From NCBI GenBank assembly GCA_910587785.1, contig CAJUOA010000028.1, positions 1-30,789 on the forward strand: a DNA stretch of 30,789 nt, written 5' to 3'. The notes under the pieces are model-generated. The model was given only the letters and a program-made list of their open reading frames with translations, ran no database searches and was not told the DNA's origin. Shown here one piece after another: positions 17,241 to 24,069 of the stretch; position 1 is the first letter of the stretch; each line of letters opens with the position of its first letter. The stretch comes from an uncultured Oscillospiraceae bacterium (lineage in GTDB: Bacteria; Bacillota; Clostridia; Oscillospirales; Oscillospiraceae). The position numbers were made by a program, and so were the translations under genes.

Positions 17241-17959
17241 TGCCCTTCCCCCCTCTCCGTAAGGCCCAGGAACACGTCCTCCAGGCTCCCGTCGCCGACT
17301 ACCTCCGCCGTGGGGCCGTGGCGGATGAGACGCCCGTCCTGGATGATAGCGATGGTGTGGCAGAGCTTTTCCGCCACCTCCAGCACATGGGTGGAGAAGA
17401 ACACCGCCCCGCCCCGGGCGCAGATGTCCCCCAGGTACCCCTTGAGCAGGTGGGACGCCGCCGGGTCCAGGCCCACGAAGGGCTCGTCCAGGATGAGGAG
17501 CTGCGGCTCCCGGATGAGGGCGGAGATGAGGGCCAGCTTCTGCTTCATGCCGTGGGAGTACCCGGCCAGGGGGCTCCCCAGGTCGGACGTGAGGCCGAAG
17601 GCCTCCCCGTAGCGCCCGATGCGCTCCTGCCGCGCCTTGGACGGGATGGCGTAGAGGTCGGCGATGAAATTGACGTACTCGATGCCGCTCATGAACTCGT
17701 ACAGGTCCGGATTGTCCGGCAGGAAGGCGGTGACGGATTTGGCCCCCACCGGGTCCTTTTGCACGTCGCGGCCCGCGATGGTGATGGTTCCCTCGGTAAA
17801 ACCCATCACCCCGGCTACGGCCCGGAGGGTGGTGGTCTTGCCCGCGCCGTTGCGGCCGATGAAGCCGCAGATCTCTCCGGGGGAGACGTGGAGGGTGAGG
17901 TCCTCCACCGCCGTTTTGCCGCCGGGGTAGGTCTTGGTGTAGTGGGATATGTTCAACAT
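17237..17959 (-). CDS. ABC transporter ATP-binding protein
   Basis: 240 residues. Walker A GRNGAGKTT (about 35-43), signature YSHGMKQKLAL, Walker B LLILDEPFVGLD, and the switch histidine in STHVL are all visible. The sequence resembles the ATPases of ABC-2 exporters (EcsA/YxlF/CcmA-like). It starts at ATG 17959 behind GGAGGTG. It is coupled by overlap to the permease. A mediocre promoter (TTGACA at 18017-18022 on -, with TATAAG or GTATAA 19-20 bases downstream) lies upstream. Confidence 0.93.
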   Translation of the reverse strand: MLNISHYTKTYPGGKTAVEDLTLHVSPGEICGFIGRNGAGKTTTLRAVAGVMGFTEGTITIAGRDVQKDPVGAKSVTAFLPDNPDLYEFMSGIEYVNFIADLYAIPSKARQERIGRYGEAFGLTSDLGSPLAGYSHGMKQKLALISALIREPQLLILDEPFVGLDPAASHLLKGYLGDICARGGAVFFSTHVLEVAEKLCHTIAIIQDGRLIRHGPTAEVVGDGSLEDVFLGLTERGEGQ

Positions 17960-17990
17960 GACAGCACCTCCAAAATTTGTCTGTGATGCT

Positions 17991-18022
17991 CTTATACACC
18001 CTCCGCCTGGGGGAATGTCAAG
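17991..18022 (-). promoter_or_regulatory. possible promoter of the ABC exporter pair
   Basis: Minus strand: perfect -35 TTGACA (18017-18022) and -10 like TATAAG (17991-17996). The 20-base spacer (19 if GTATAA is used) is longer than ideal, so confidence is moderate. Suboptimal spacing is a common sign of activator-dependent promoters such as MerR types. Confidence 0.4.
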
Positions 18023-18074
18023 TATTTTTTTGGGGATACAGCGGGTGGAACCCGGGAAACAGGGGGTTGAGACC

Positions 18075-18112
18075 GAAAAAAATGAGCCGCCGTCCACATC
18101 GGACGGCGGCTC
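18075..18112 (-). terminator. intrinsic terminator of the PadR operon
   Basis: A perfect 12-base-pair stem (GAGCCGCCGTCC 18084-18095 with GGACGGCGGCTC 18101-18112) followed on the minus strand by ATTTTTTTC. It lies 19 bases past the DUF6440 stop codon. Confidence 0.92.
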
Positions 18113-18130
18113 AGCCGCAGCCGGGCACAG

Positions 18131-18292
18131 TCAGCGGGACACCACCGGCTTGCCCTCCCGGTCGAGAAGGGGCGTGAAGCCCGCCGCGTTGCCGTTCCGG
18201 TGGAACACGTAGTTCACGCCGGTCTCGGTGTCCACCCAAATCTCCATCACATCAATGGTGCCTTGGCTGTAAACTTTCTGAAAGCGATTCAT
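18131..18292 (-). CDS. small DUF6440-like protein
   Basis: 53 residues (MNRFQKVYSQGTIDVMEIWVDTE...), matching by eye the DUF6440 family of short beta-rich proteins with the pattern RF..VY..G......I.VD..TGV.Y.....G...G.TPLLD..GKPV. Function unknown. ATG 18292 follows AAGGAGG. It is the last gene of the five-gene PadR unit and ends just before the terminator. A longer open frame upstream in the same frame lies across the neighbouring small membrane gene and is not used. Confidence 0.8.
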   Translation of the reverse strand: MNRFQKVYSQGTIDVMEIWVDTETGVNYVFHRNGNAAGFTPLLDREGKPVVSR

Positions 18293-18311
18293 GGATGATC
18301 CTCCTTTTGTT

Positions 18312-18485
18312 TTATCGGTCCATACGGCCTCTGACGGCGGCGAAGGCCGCCACAGGCAGGGCGCAGAGTAATACCACGCCGTCCACACGCACGGCCCAGT
18401 CCGGCAGGGGGGAGAGGGCGTTGCCCCCCATGACCAGCAGGGCCAGGACCAGGACGGCCAGGCTGATGATTTGCGCACGCTTCAT
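18312..18485 (-). CDS. small membrane protein (57 aa)
   Basis: 57 residues with two hydrophobic segments (about 5-20 and 35-51) and a basic C-terminus (VRGRMDR). No family recognised. Its ATG overlaps the DUF2812 stop (ATGA) and has AAGGAGG upstream, which makes it a convincing gene in spite of its size. A two-helix protein in an operon with DUF2812 and PadR suggests a membrane-associated role. Confidence 0.75.
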   Translation of the reverse strand: MKRAQIISLAVLVLALLVMGGNALSPLPDWAVRVDGVVLLCALPVAAFAAVRGRMDR

Positions 18486-19006
18486 TCCGTACCTCCTTCC
18501 TCCAACTCCCGGATCTTCCGGCTGCACTGGAAGACGGCCCGCAGGATGCCGGTGATGATCGCCGTGAAGAGCACAGCGACGGCGCCGAAGAACACAGGCT
18601 CCTCCCAGATGTTCCTCCACACGGTGATCCCACAGCAGAACTCCAGCGCCAGCACCCACAGGAACATGGCCCGGATGCGCCGGTACATGGCGGCAAGGGA
18701 GGCGGCGTCGGAGTAGACCTCAAAAGGCCCGTCTGCCGAGCGCTTTCTCAGGTACACCCATCTCGCCCAGCGCTCGACCACCTCCACGCCGGTCTCCTCC
18801 ATGAACTCCCGGTAGCCCTCGAAGCCGTCGGCCCGGAGGCCCGTCCCGGGCAGGAGGTCGATCTGGTAGATGAACTCCCCCGGCTCGCAGGGGACGAAGG
18901 TCACCAGCCCCGCGAAAAAGCTCACCATGGCCCAGCCCTGCCGGGCGTAGTCGTTGAGCCAGGCCTGTTCCTCGTCCTTGTCAAAGGTGAATTTCCAGCG
19001 TTTCAT
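18482..19006 (-). CDS. DUF2812 domain-containing membrane protein
   Basis: 174 residues. The N-terminal ~115 residues carry the DUF2812 pattern (KFTFDKDEEQAWLNDYARQGWAMVSF... FIYQIDL...), followed by two membrane helices (about 120-165). DUF2812 proteins are commonly encoded directly after a PadR regulator in Firmicutes, as here (4-base overlap with padR). The molecular function is unknown. The start at ATG 19006 fits the family N-terminus (MKRWKFTFDK). Confidence 0.88.
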   Translation of the reverse strand: MKRWKFTFDKDEEQAWLNDYARQGWAMVSFFAGLVTFVPCEPGEFIYQIDLLPGTGLRADGFEGYREFMEETGVEVVERWARWVYLRKRSADGPFEVYSDAASLAAMYRRIRAMFLWVLALEFCCGITVWRNIWEEPVFFGAVAVLFTAIITGILRAVFQCSRKIRELEEGGTE

Positions 19007-19320
19007 GTCTCTCCCTCCATTTTCCCGCCGTTGGCCACCAGCTCCCGCAGGCGGCTGAGCTCCGCGTAAAAGGCCGCGCGGCCCGCCTCGGTGATAAGGT
19101 ACTCCTTTTTCTTCCGGGAGCCCGTCTCCGCGCTGACCAGGGCGATCCACCCCTTGTCCAGCAGGGAGGTGATGGCCCCGTAGAGGGTCCCGGGCCCCAG
19201 GTTCAGCCTCCCGCCGGTCAGTTCCGCCGCCTCCTGGATGATGCCGTAGCCGTGGACGGGCTTCCGGGCGGCCAGGAGGATGTAGAAGACGGCCTCGGTG
19301 AGGGGCTGGTTTTTATCCAC
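19003..19320 (-). CDS. PadR family transcriptional regulator
   Basis: 105 residues. A winged helix-turn-helix repressor of the PadR family: LTEAVFYILLAARKPVHGYGIIQ...LGPGTLYGAITSLLDKGWI...RKKKEYLITEAGR. It is a short (subfamily-2-like) PadR with little C-terminal dimerisation region. It lies second in its operon, behind a small membrane protein gene whose end overlaps its start by 8 bases. The operon promoter contains a perfect inverted repeat (19569-19591), so autorepression is likely. The ligand is unknown; PadR regulators of this type often control membrane-stress or drug-response genes. Confidence 0.92.
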   Translation of the reverse strand: MDKNQPLTEAVFYILLAARKPVHGYGIIQEAAELTGGRLNLGPGTLYGAITSLLDKGWIALVSAETGSRKKKEYLITEAGRAAFYAELSRLRELVANGGKMEGET

Positions 19321-19516
19321 GGCCCTTCCACCTCTTGAGCTTCTGCCGCGCCGTCTCCGGCAGCAGGGCCAGGATGATGAGGGTCAACCCCAGCCCCAGC
19401 AGCGCTCCCATGAGGAAATCCGATGCGTTGGGAAGGATGCCCTCCATAGCGAGATAGGCGGCTCCGCACATGCCTCCGCAAAGGGCCAGCAGCCGTCGTG
19501 TTTGCTTTTCGTTCAT
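19313..19516 (-). CDS. small membrane protein (67 aa), first gene of the PadR operon
   Basis: 67 residues (MNEKQTRRLLALCGGMCGAAYLAMEG...), with two hydrophobic segments and a basic C-terminal tail (ARQKLKRWKGRG). No family recognised. ATG 19516 is chosen since GGAGTG sits 6 bases upstream; an earlier in-frame GTG lies inside that site. It overlaps padR by 8 bases. Confidence 0.65.
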   Translation of the reverse strand: MNEKQTRRLLALCGGMCGAAYLAMEGILPNASDFLMGALLGLGLTLIILALLPETARQKLKRWKGRG

Positions 19517-19568
19517 TGTCAGCACTCCAATCTATCGGTTATCTGATATATCGTCCTCCGATGTATTT

Positions 19569-19597
19569 AATATATCAGGTTTCGATATATTTGTCAA
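19569..19597 (-). promoter_or_regulatory. promoter with embedded PadR-type operator
   Basis: Minus strand: -35 TTGACA (19592-19597), 17-base spacer, -10 TATATT (19569-19574), an almost perfect vegetative promoter. A perfect inverted repeat, AATATATC-7-GATATATT (19569-19591), fills the spacer and the -10, so a bound dimer would block RNA polymerase. A related half-site pattern (GATATATC) recurs downstream around 19545-19555. Being directly upstream of a padR-containing operon, it is the obvious autoregulatory operator; that is inference. Confidence 0.75.
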
Positions 19598-19625
19598 GGG
19601 GGAGCGTAAATTTTTTTTCGCAGGA

Positions 19626-19787
19626 CGCGGCGGCCCGGCGCACCGTCCTCGTGGAAGATGGTTTCTTCCGGAAGAACGGCGCGCCGGGCCGTCGCGCCCT
19701 GTGTACTATTGTGACATTCAAAATTGCTGGCAGCAGCCCTGTAGGGGCGCACACTGTGCGCCCCTACGGGCTGTTGCGAATTCTGAA
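19626..19787. repeat. two large imperfect palindromes (MITE-like intergenic repeats)
   Basis: Palindrome A: arms 19626-19646 and 19676-19696 match at 19 of 21 positions, with further partial pairing inside. Palindrome B: a perfect 13-base-pair core (GTAGGGGCGCACA, 19741-19753, and its complement 19755-19767), extended by CAGCAGCCC/GGGCTGTTG and then by the TTCAAAATT/AATTCTGAA flanks. They fill the space between the PadR promoter and the 3' end of glpK. A spurious reading frame runs through them. Short elements with a GTAGGGGCG...CGCCCCTAC core are, from memory, scattered through Oscillospirales genomes. Confidence 0.75.
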
Positions 19788-19810
19788 GGTTGCTATAGAA
19801 GATTTTGCCG

Positions 19811-21304
19811 TCAGTTCTCCTCCCAGGCGAAGGCCCGCTGGACAGCGCGGTGCCACCCCTGGAGCTTCTTCTCCCGTTCGCCGGAGGAGATGGCGGGGAG
19901 GAAGGTGCGGTCAATGGCCCAGTTCTGCCGAATGTCGTCCAGGCCGGACCAGAAGCCCACGGCCAGTCCCGCCAGGTACGCCGCGCCCAGGGCAGTGGTC
20001 TCCACGCACTGGGGACGGTCCACGGGGGTCTGGAGGATGTCGGCCTGGAGCTGCATGAGCAGGTCGTTGGCGCTTGCGCCGCCGTCCACCTTCAGAGAGT
20101 CGAGAGCGATGCCGGAGTCGGAGCGCATGGCGTCCAGCACGTCGCTGACCTGGTAGGCGATGGACTCCAGGGCGGCCCGGATGATGTGGTTCTTGTTCAC
20201 CCCCCGGGTGAGGCCCACGATGGCCCCCCGGGCGTACTGGTCCCAGTGGGGCGCGCCCAGGCCGGTGAAGGCCGGGACGACGTAACACCCGCCGGTGTCG
20301 GGGACCTTCTTGGCGTGATACTCGCTGTCGGCGGCGGACTCGATGAGCCGCAGCTCGTCCCGAAGCCACTGGATGGCGGCTCCGGCCACGAAGATGGACC
20401 CCTCCAGGGCGTACTGCACCTTCCCGCCCAGGCCCCAGGCGACGGTGGTCACTAGGCCATTCTTGGAGAAGACCGGGGCCCCGCCGGTGTTCATGAGCAG
20501 GAAACAGCCGGTTCCGTAGGTGTTTTTTGCCTGCCCCTTCTCGAAGCAGGTCTGCCCGAAGAGGGCGGCCTGCTGGTCCCCGGCGGCTCCGGCGATGGGG
20601 ATGGGCGCGCCGAAAAAGGCGGGGTCCGTCTCGCCGTAGACAAAACTGCTGGGCTTGACCTGGGGGAGCATGGCCCGGGGGATGTCCATGAGGCGCAGGA
20701 TGTCCTCGTCCCAGTCCAGGGTGTTGATGTTGAAGAGCAGGGTCCGGGAGGCGTTGGAATAGTCGGTGACGTGGACCCTGCCGCCGGTGAGCTTCCAGAT
20801 GAGCCAGGTGTCCACGGTGCCGAAGAGGAGCTCACCGCGCTCCGCCCGGTCCCGGGCGCCGGGGACGTTGTCGAGGACCCACTTGATCTTGGGGCCGGAG
20901 AAATAGGCGTCCGCCACGAGGCCTGTGCGCTTTTGGAGCTCCGGGGCGTGGCCCTGGGCCTTGAGGGCGTCACAGTAGGCGCTGGTGCGGCGGCATTGCC
21001 AGACGATGGCGTTGCAGACCGGCTCGCCGGTGGCCTTGTCCCAGACGACGGCGGTCTCCCGCTGGTTGGTGATGCCGATGGCGGCGATGCCGGCGGCAGA
21101 GGCCCCGATTTTCCCCATGGCCTCCACCGCTACGCCCAGCTGGGTGGCCCAGATCTCCCGGGCGTCGTGCTCCACCCAGCCGGGCTTGGGGAAGATCTGG
21201 GTGAACTCCTTTTGCGCACTGCTGCACATCCTGCCCTGCCGGTCGAACAGGATGCACCGGTTGCTGGTGGTCCCGGCGTCAAGAGCCATGATATATTTTG
21301 CCAT
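19811..21304 (-). CDS. glpK: glycerol kinase
   Basis: 497 residues, the standard length. It phosphorylates glycerol to sn-glycerol-3-phosphate. FGGY-kinase marks: MALDAGTTSNRCILFDRQG (ATP phosphate loop), GITNQRET, the substrate loop NTYGTGCFLLMNTG, and WLRDELRLI and GAGDQQAALFG-type motifs in order. The start at ATG 21304 follows AGGAGG; an open frame continues upstream through non-coding sequence. No glpF, glpD or PTS-regulator gene is adjacent; the gene stands alone, divergent from sigK. No strong promoter was recognised in the 169-base divergent gap on this strand. Confidence 0.96.
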   Translation of the reverse strand: MAKYIMALDAGTTSNRCILFDRQGRMCSSAQKEFTQIFPKPGWVEHDAREIWATQLGVAVEAMGKIGASAAGIAAIGITNQRETAVVWDKATGEPVCNAIVWQCRRTSAYCDALKAQGHAPELQKRTGLVADAYFSGPKIKWVLDNVPGARDRAERGELLFGTVDTWLIWKLTGGRVHVTDYSNASRTLLFNINTLDWDEDILRLMDIPRAMLPQVKPSSFVYGETDPAFFGAPIPIAGAAGDQQAALFGQTCFEKGQAKNTYGTGCFLLMNTGGAPVFSKNGLVTTVAWGLGGKVQYALEGSIFVAGAAIQWLRDELRLIESAADSEYHAKKVPDTGGCYVVPAFTGLGAPHWDQYARGAIVGLTRGVNKNHIIRAALESIAYQVSDVLDAMRSDSGIALDSLKVDGGASANDLLMQLQADILQTPVDRPQCVETTALGAAYLAGLAVGFWSGLDDIRQNWAIDRTFLPAISSGEREKKLQGWHRAVQRAFAWEEN

Positions 21305-21423
21305 GTTCGCTTTCCTCCTATCTTCTGCGCAGTGGTCTGTTCCATACAACCATAGCACAAAATCGGGGAAATGAAAAGAGGGGATCGGCGTTGGGGAGGA
21401 GCGGCGGCCTCCTTCCGGCCCGG

Positions 21424-21453
21424 GCATAGGGACAGTCCCCTTTTTCATAGCTT
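21424..21453 (+). promoter_or_regulatory. candidate sigma-E-type promoter upstream of sigK
   Basis: GCATAGG (21424-21430), 15-base spacer, CATAGCTT (21446-21453), about 20 bases before the sigK start. This resembles the -35 (ATA) and -10 (CATAnnnT) of sigma-E promoters, which drive sigK in spore formers. The spacer contains GGGACAGTCCC, a palindrome. Support is by pattern only. Confidence 0.4.
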
Positions 21454-21473
21454 GGGGAAGAGGAGGTATGATT

Positions 21474-22109
21474 ATGTTTGCAACCGCGTTACTTCTGCTG
21501 AAGAGCAGCTTAGCCCTCTCCCTGCACTTAGCCGGCAGCGCAAGCTCCTTCCCAAAGCCCCTCAGCCCCGAGGAGGAACAGCAATACCTCGCCCGCTGCG
21601 CCCAGGGGGACCTGGAGGCTAGAAATATCCTGGTGGAACGGAATATGAGGCTGGTGGCGCATATTATCAAGAAATATTACACCCAGACCGTAGACCAGGA
21701 CGACCTGATCTCCATCGGCACCATCGGGCTGATTAAGGGCATCTCCAGCTATAAGCCGGAGAAAAATGTCCGACTGGCGACGTATGCTGCACGGTGTATA
21801 GAAAATGAGGTCCTCATGTTCTTCCGCAGCCAAAAAAAGCTCCAGGGTGAGGTCTCCCTCTCCGAGACCCTGGAGACAGACAAGGACGGCAACGACCTCT
21901 CCCTCATGGATGTAGTCGGGGTGGAGGACACGATGCTGGACGACCTGGACGCCCGGGAGAGCCAGGTCCGGGTGCGGAAGCTGGTGGAGGAGTGCCTGAC
22001 GGAACGGGAGGCGGACATCATCCGCCAGCGCTACGGGCTGGGCGGACGTCAGCCCCGGACCCAGCGGGAGCTGGCGGCGGACTATGGGATCTCGCGGTCC
22101 TACGTATAG
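21474..22109 (+). CDS. sigK: RNA polymerase sporulation sigma factor SigK, 5' part, interrupted in region 4.2
   Basis: 211 residues. The N-terminal ~25 residues are hydrophobic (MFATALLLLKSSLALSLHLAG), like the pro-sequence of Bacillus pro-SigK, followed by SFPKPLSPEEEQQYLARCAQGD. Region 2 is intact (NILVERNMRLVAHIIKKYY...DLISIGTIGLIKGI...RLATYAARCIENEVLMFF), as are the linker and the start of region 4 (LTEREADIIRQRYGL...RTQRELAADYGISRSYV). Here the frame stops with TAG, exactly inside the recognition helix; normal SigK continues with SRIEKxAL and ~20 more residues. The stop codon is the first three bases of a 23-bp repeat of foreign DNA. No 3' part was seen in the window. ATG 21474 is preferred over 21468 for its spacing from AGGAGG. 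The product as read should not recognise the -35 element. Confidence 0.9.
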   Translation: MFATALLLLKSSLALSLHLAGSASSFPKPLSPEEEQQYLARCAQGDLEARNILVERNMRLVAHIIKKYYTQTVDQDDLISIGTIGLIKGISSYKPEKNVRLATYAARCIENEVLMFFRSQKKLQGEVSLSETLETDKDGNDLSLMDVVGVEDTMLDDLDARESQVRVRKLVEECLTEREADIIRQRYGLGGRQPRTQRELAADYGISRSYV

Positions 22110-22206
22110 CGTCGCGCTTAATGTAAACGATGCCCGGAAAGCCTTGCAGCGCAAGGGCTTGTCCGGGTATCTGACATTATGGGTAGCACCGCGCTTAATG
22201 TAAACG
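22107..22206 (+). repeat. junction: 23-bp direct repeats flanking a hairpin
   Basis: Two copies of TAGCnnCGCGCTTAATGTAAACG, at 22107-22129 and 22184-22206, differ only at the two n positions and start 77 bp apart. Between them lies an imperfect hairpin, 22133-22167 (CCCGGA/TCCGGG outer stem, AAGCC-TTGC/GCAAGGGCTT inner stem, loop AGC). The first copy begins at the TAG that ends the sigK frame, so the boundary between host gene and inserted DNA is at 22106/22107. Directly repeated sites near an element end, plus a hairpin, are typical of recombinase or transposase binding arms. The enzyme is not in the window. Confidence 0.7.
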
Positions 22207-22268
22207 GCGGGAAAATTTTAGGATAAGCTGCCATTCATCAGTTAAAAAACCATAGCTCCAATTTATCC

Positions 22269-23579
22269 TTACAGAAGAAAGTCTATTATTTTCAAGACTT
22301 TAATTCCATCCTGCGTCTGCGTCAAGTCGCAATCCAGTGCAATCACTATTTTTTCATAGTGATCTCTGATCTTCCGTAATGGAACAAGCTTCCTCTCCCG
22401 TGTTTCTGGGACATTCATATTTTCTGTGACCTGAATATACTTTTTCTCATCCATTTTTGTGGCAATAAAATCTACTTCGTGGTTGGCAATCTTGCCATTA
22501 GCTACACTGTATCCCTGCCGTAACAGCTCTAAATAGACAATGTTTTCCAGAATTTTCTCCCTATCTCCATCTCGGTAGCCCAGAAGATAGTTCCGCAAGC
22601 CCATATCTACAATATAATATTTGCCCAGCGTCCGCAGATACTCCCGGTTTTTAATATCAAACCGCTTAACCTCATATAAAATATACGCCTCCATCAGAGC
22701 CTCAATATAGCGCTGGATCGTATGCACCGCAGGCTTCTTGCGGCTTTTTTCTTCTAAAAGGCCCTCGCTGACTAGCATGTTGCTGATGGATGTGGCAGAT
22801 ACATTGCTACCGATATTATTTGCCAGAAACATGATGATTTTTCGGAGTAGGATAACATTAGTGACTGTCCGCTGACCTCTTCTGTTTTCATGTTCCAGAA
22901 TATCATTGACTATCGCAGCTGAGTATACACCATCTAATATAGCAATCACACGGTCAATCTCCAACCCTACATCTGCCAAATTAGGCATCCCGCCAAAGCG
23001 GGTATACTCATTGAACAACTCCCGTTCATCATAAATATCGCCACTTTGGTCAGTGATACGGCGCTTCAGAGTGCCAGTAGGTGATTCCTTTATTGTGACG
23101 GTGTATCCATGGAAATCCAAAAATTCTTTGAAGGAAAGAGGGAGCATCTTGATTTCAACATATCGACCAGAAAGGTAGGTGGACAATTCGGAAGAAAGCC
23201 AATAAGCGTTGGAACCTGTAATATAGATATCGCAATCGAAATCCACACAGAAGGAATTAACTGCATTTTCCCATCCCAATATTCTTTGTACCTCGTCGAA
23301 GAATAGGTACATCCGCTTCTCAGGTAAAATACGGGCCTTTACATATTCATAAAAGCCCCTAGCATCCATATTAGGGAAACGTATGGACTCAAAGTTCATC
23401 TCAAAAATTTGATCATAGTCAATGCCTGTATCCAACAAATGCTTTACCATCAATTTCATGAGGCTGGATTTACCACAACGGCGAACGCCGGTTATGACCT
23501 TGATCATTTCCGTATCCTGAAACATAACCATGCGTTTCAGATAAGTGTCTCGCGCTTTCAAAGTGAATTTTTGCATCAT
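22269..23579 (-). CDS. AAA family ATPase with C-terminal DUF4143
   Basis: 436 residues. The N-terminal AAA_14 ATPase has Walker A GVRRCGKS (about 31-38), Walker B MYLFFDEVQ (Asp95-Glu96) and sensor YITGSNA (SNAYWLSSELSTYLSGRYVEIKMLPLSFKEF). The C-terminal DUF4143 domain contains an endonuclease-like HEVDFIATK...YIQVTENM core (D-x(n)-Q of a PD-(D/E)XK-like fold). Family members are widespread, often in islands; physiological role unknown, with nuclease or defence functions suspected. Codon use is clearly more AT-rich than the left half of the window. ATG 23579 is preferred (AGGTGG 5 bases upstream); GTG at 23588 is possible. It is the gene nearest the sigK junction. Confidence 0.88.
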   Translation of the reverse strand: MMQKFTLKARDTYLKRMVMFQDTEMIKVITGVRRCGKSSLMKLMVKHLLDTGIDYDQIFEMNFESIRFPNMDARGFYEYVKARILPEKRMYLFFDEVQRILGWENAVNSFCVDFDCDIYITGSNAYWLSSELSTYLSGRYVEIKMLPLSFKEFLDFHGYTVTIKESPTGTLKRRITDQSGDIYDERELFNEYTRFGGMPNLADVGLEIDRVIAILDGVYSAAIVNDILEHENRRGQRTVTNVILLRKIIMFLANNIGSNVSATSISNMLVSEGLLEEKSRKKPAVHTIQRYIEALMEAYILYEVKRFDIKNREYLRTLGKYYIVDMGLRNYLLGYRDGDREKILENIVYLELLRQGYSVANGKIANHEVDFIATKMDEKKYIQVTENMNVPETRERKLVPLRKIRDHYEKIVIALDCDLTQTQDGIKVLKIIDFLL

Positions 23580-23588
23580 CTTCACCAC

Positions 23589-23849
23589 CTTTTAGTTATA
23601 GATTATCACACTAATGGCTAAAAAGCAAATTTATTACATTAATAGAATAGATTTTAATAATTTCTGATTATAAAGGCATCAAAGTTATAACATGGAATAT
23701 CAGGCTTATCTTAAGTTGCCACGATTGTAGAAAAATGTGGAATTATAAAAGAAAACCACCAGAACATTTTCCGGCGGTTTGAAGAACTATTCTGTACTCA
23801 ATATGCAAATATACTACAACAGTCAATCCAAAATTCAGGAGGTACACCA
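23589..23849. other. AT-rich intergenic region between divergent genes
   Basis: About 260 bases. On - a weak promoter can be drawn for the ATPase gene (TTGCTT, 17 bases, TAATCT). A short imperfect hairpin at 23753-23780 (AAACCACC...GGCGGTTT) may be a terminator relic. No gene recognised. Confidence 0.45.
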
Positions 23850-24066
23850 ATGCGAAGGTATCTTAATTCCTGACATGCAAAAAGGCCGCTCTGATATCCG
23901 CTTCAGCAGCGACGACTGCTACGGCGGGATGCACTGCGGCACCACAATGGACATCTGGCTGAACGAGCGGTGGGTTTCCACCCGCATTGAGATGGATAGC
24001 CGTGGCTGGTTCCTGGTCGGAGTCCAGGCCGAGTCTCTGTGGGGGCAGAGGGGGCGCATCCCATAG
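23850..24066 (+). pseudogene. DUF5348 family protein, probably frameshifted near its start
   Basis: The conserved DUF5348 core is clear: KGRSDIRFSSDDCYGGMHCGTTMDIW...W.STRIEMDSRGWFLVGVQ, ending at 24066. These ~70-residue proteins are common on conjugative elements; function unknown. AGGAGG (23838-23843) sits 6 bases before ATG 23850, but from that ATG the frame ends after seven codons (TGA 23871-23873). Skipping the C at 23853 would give MEGILIPDMQKGRSDIRF, just as expected for the family. So either a one-base insertion inactivated or altered the gene, or translation restarts at ATG 23875, one base after that TGA, giving a 63-residue product. A sequencing error is possible. It is the only + strand gene of the element part seen. 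Confidence 0.65.
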
Positions 24067-24069
24067 TGA

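Noticed and set aside
19594..19914. Minus-strand open frame across the palindromes before glpK (RRAVLPEET-type product)
   Set aside because: It translates the two palindromic repeats and overlaps the glpK 3' end in another frame; such products recur wherever the repeat lies.
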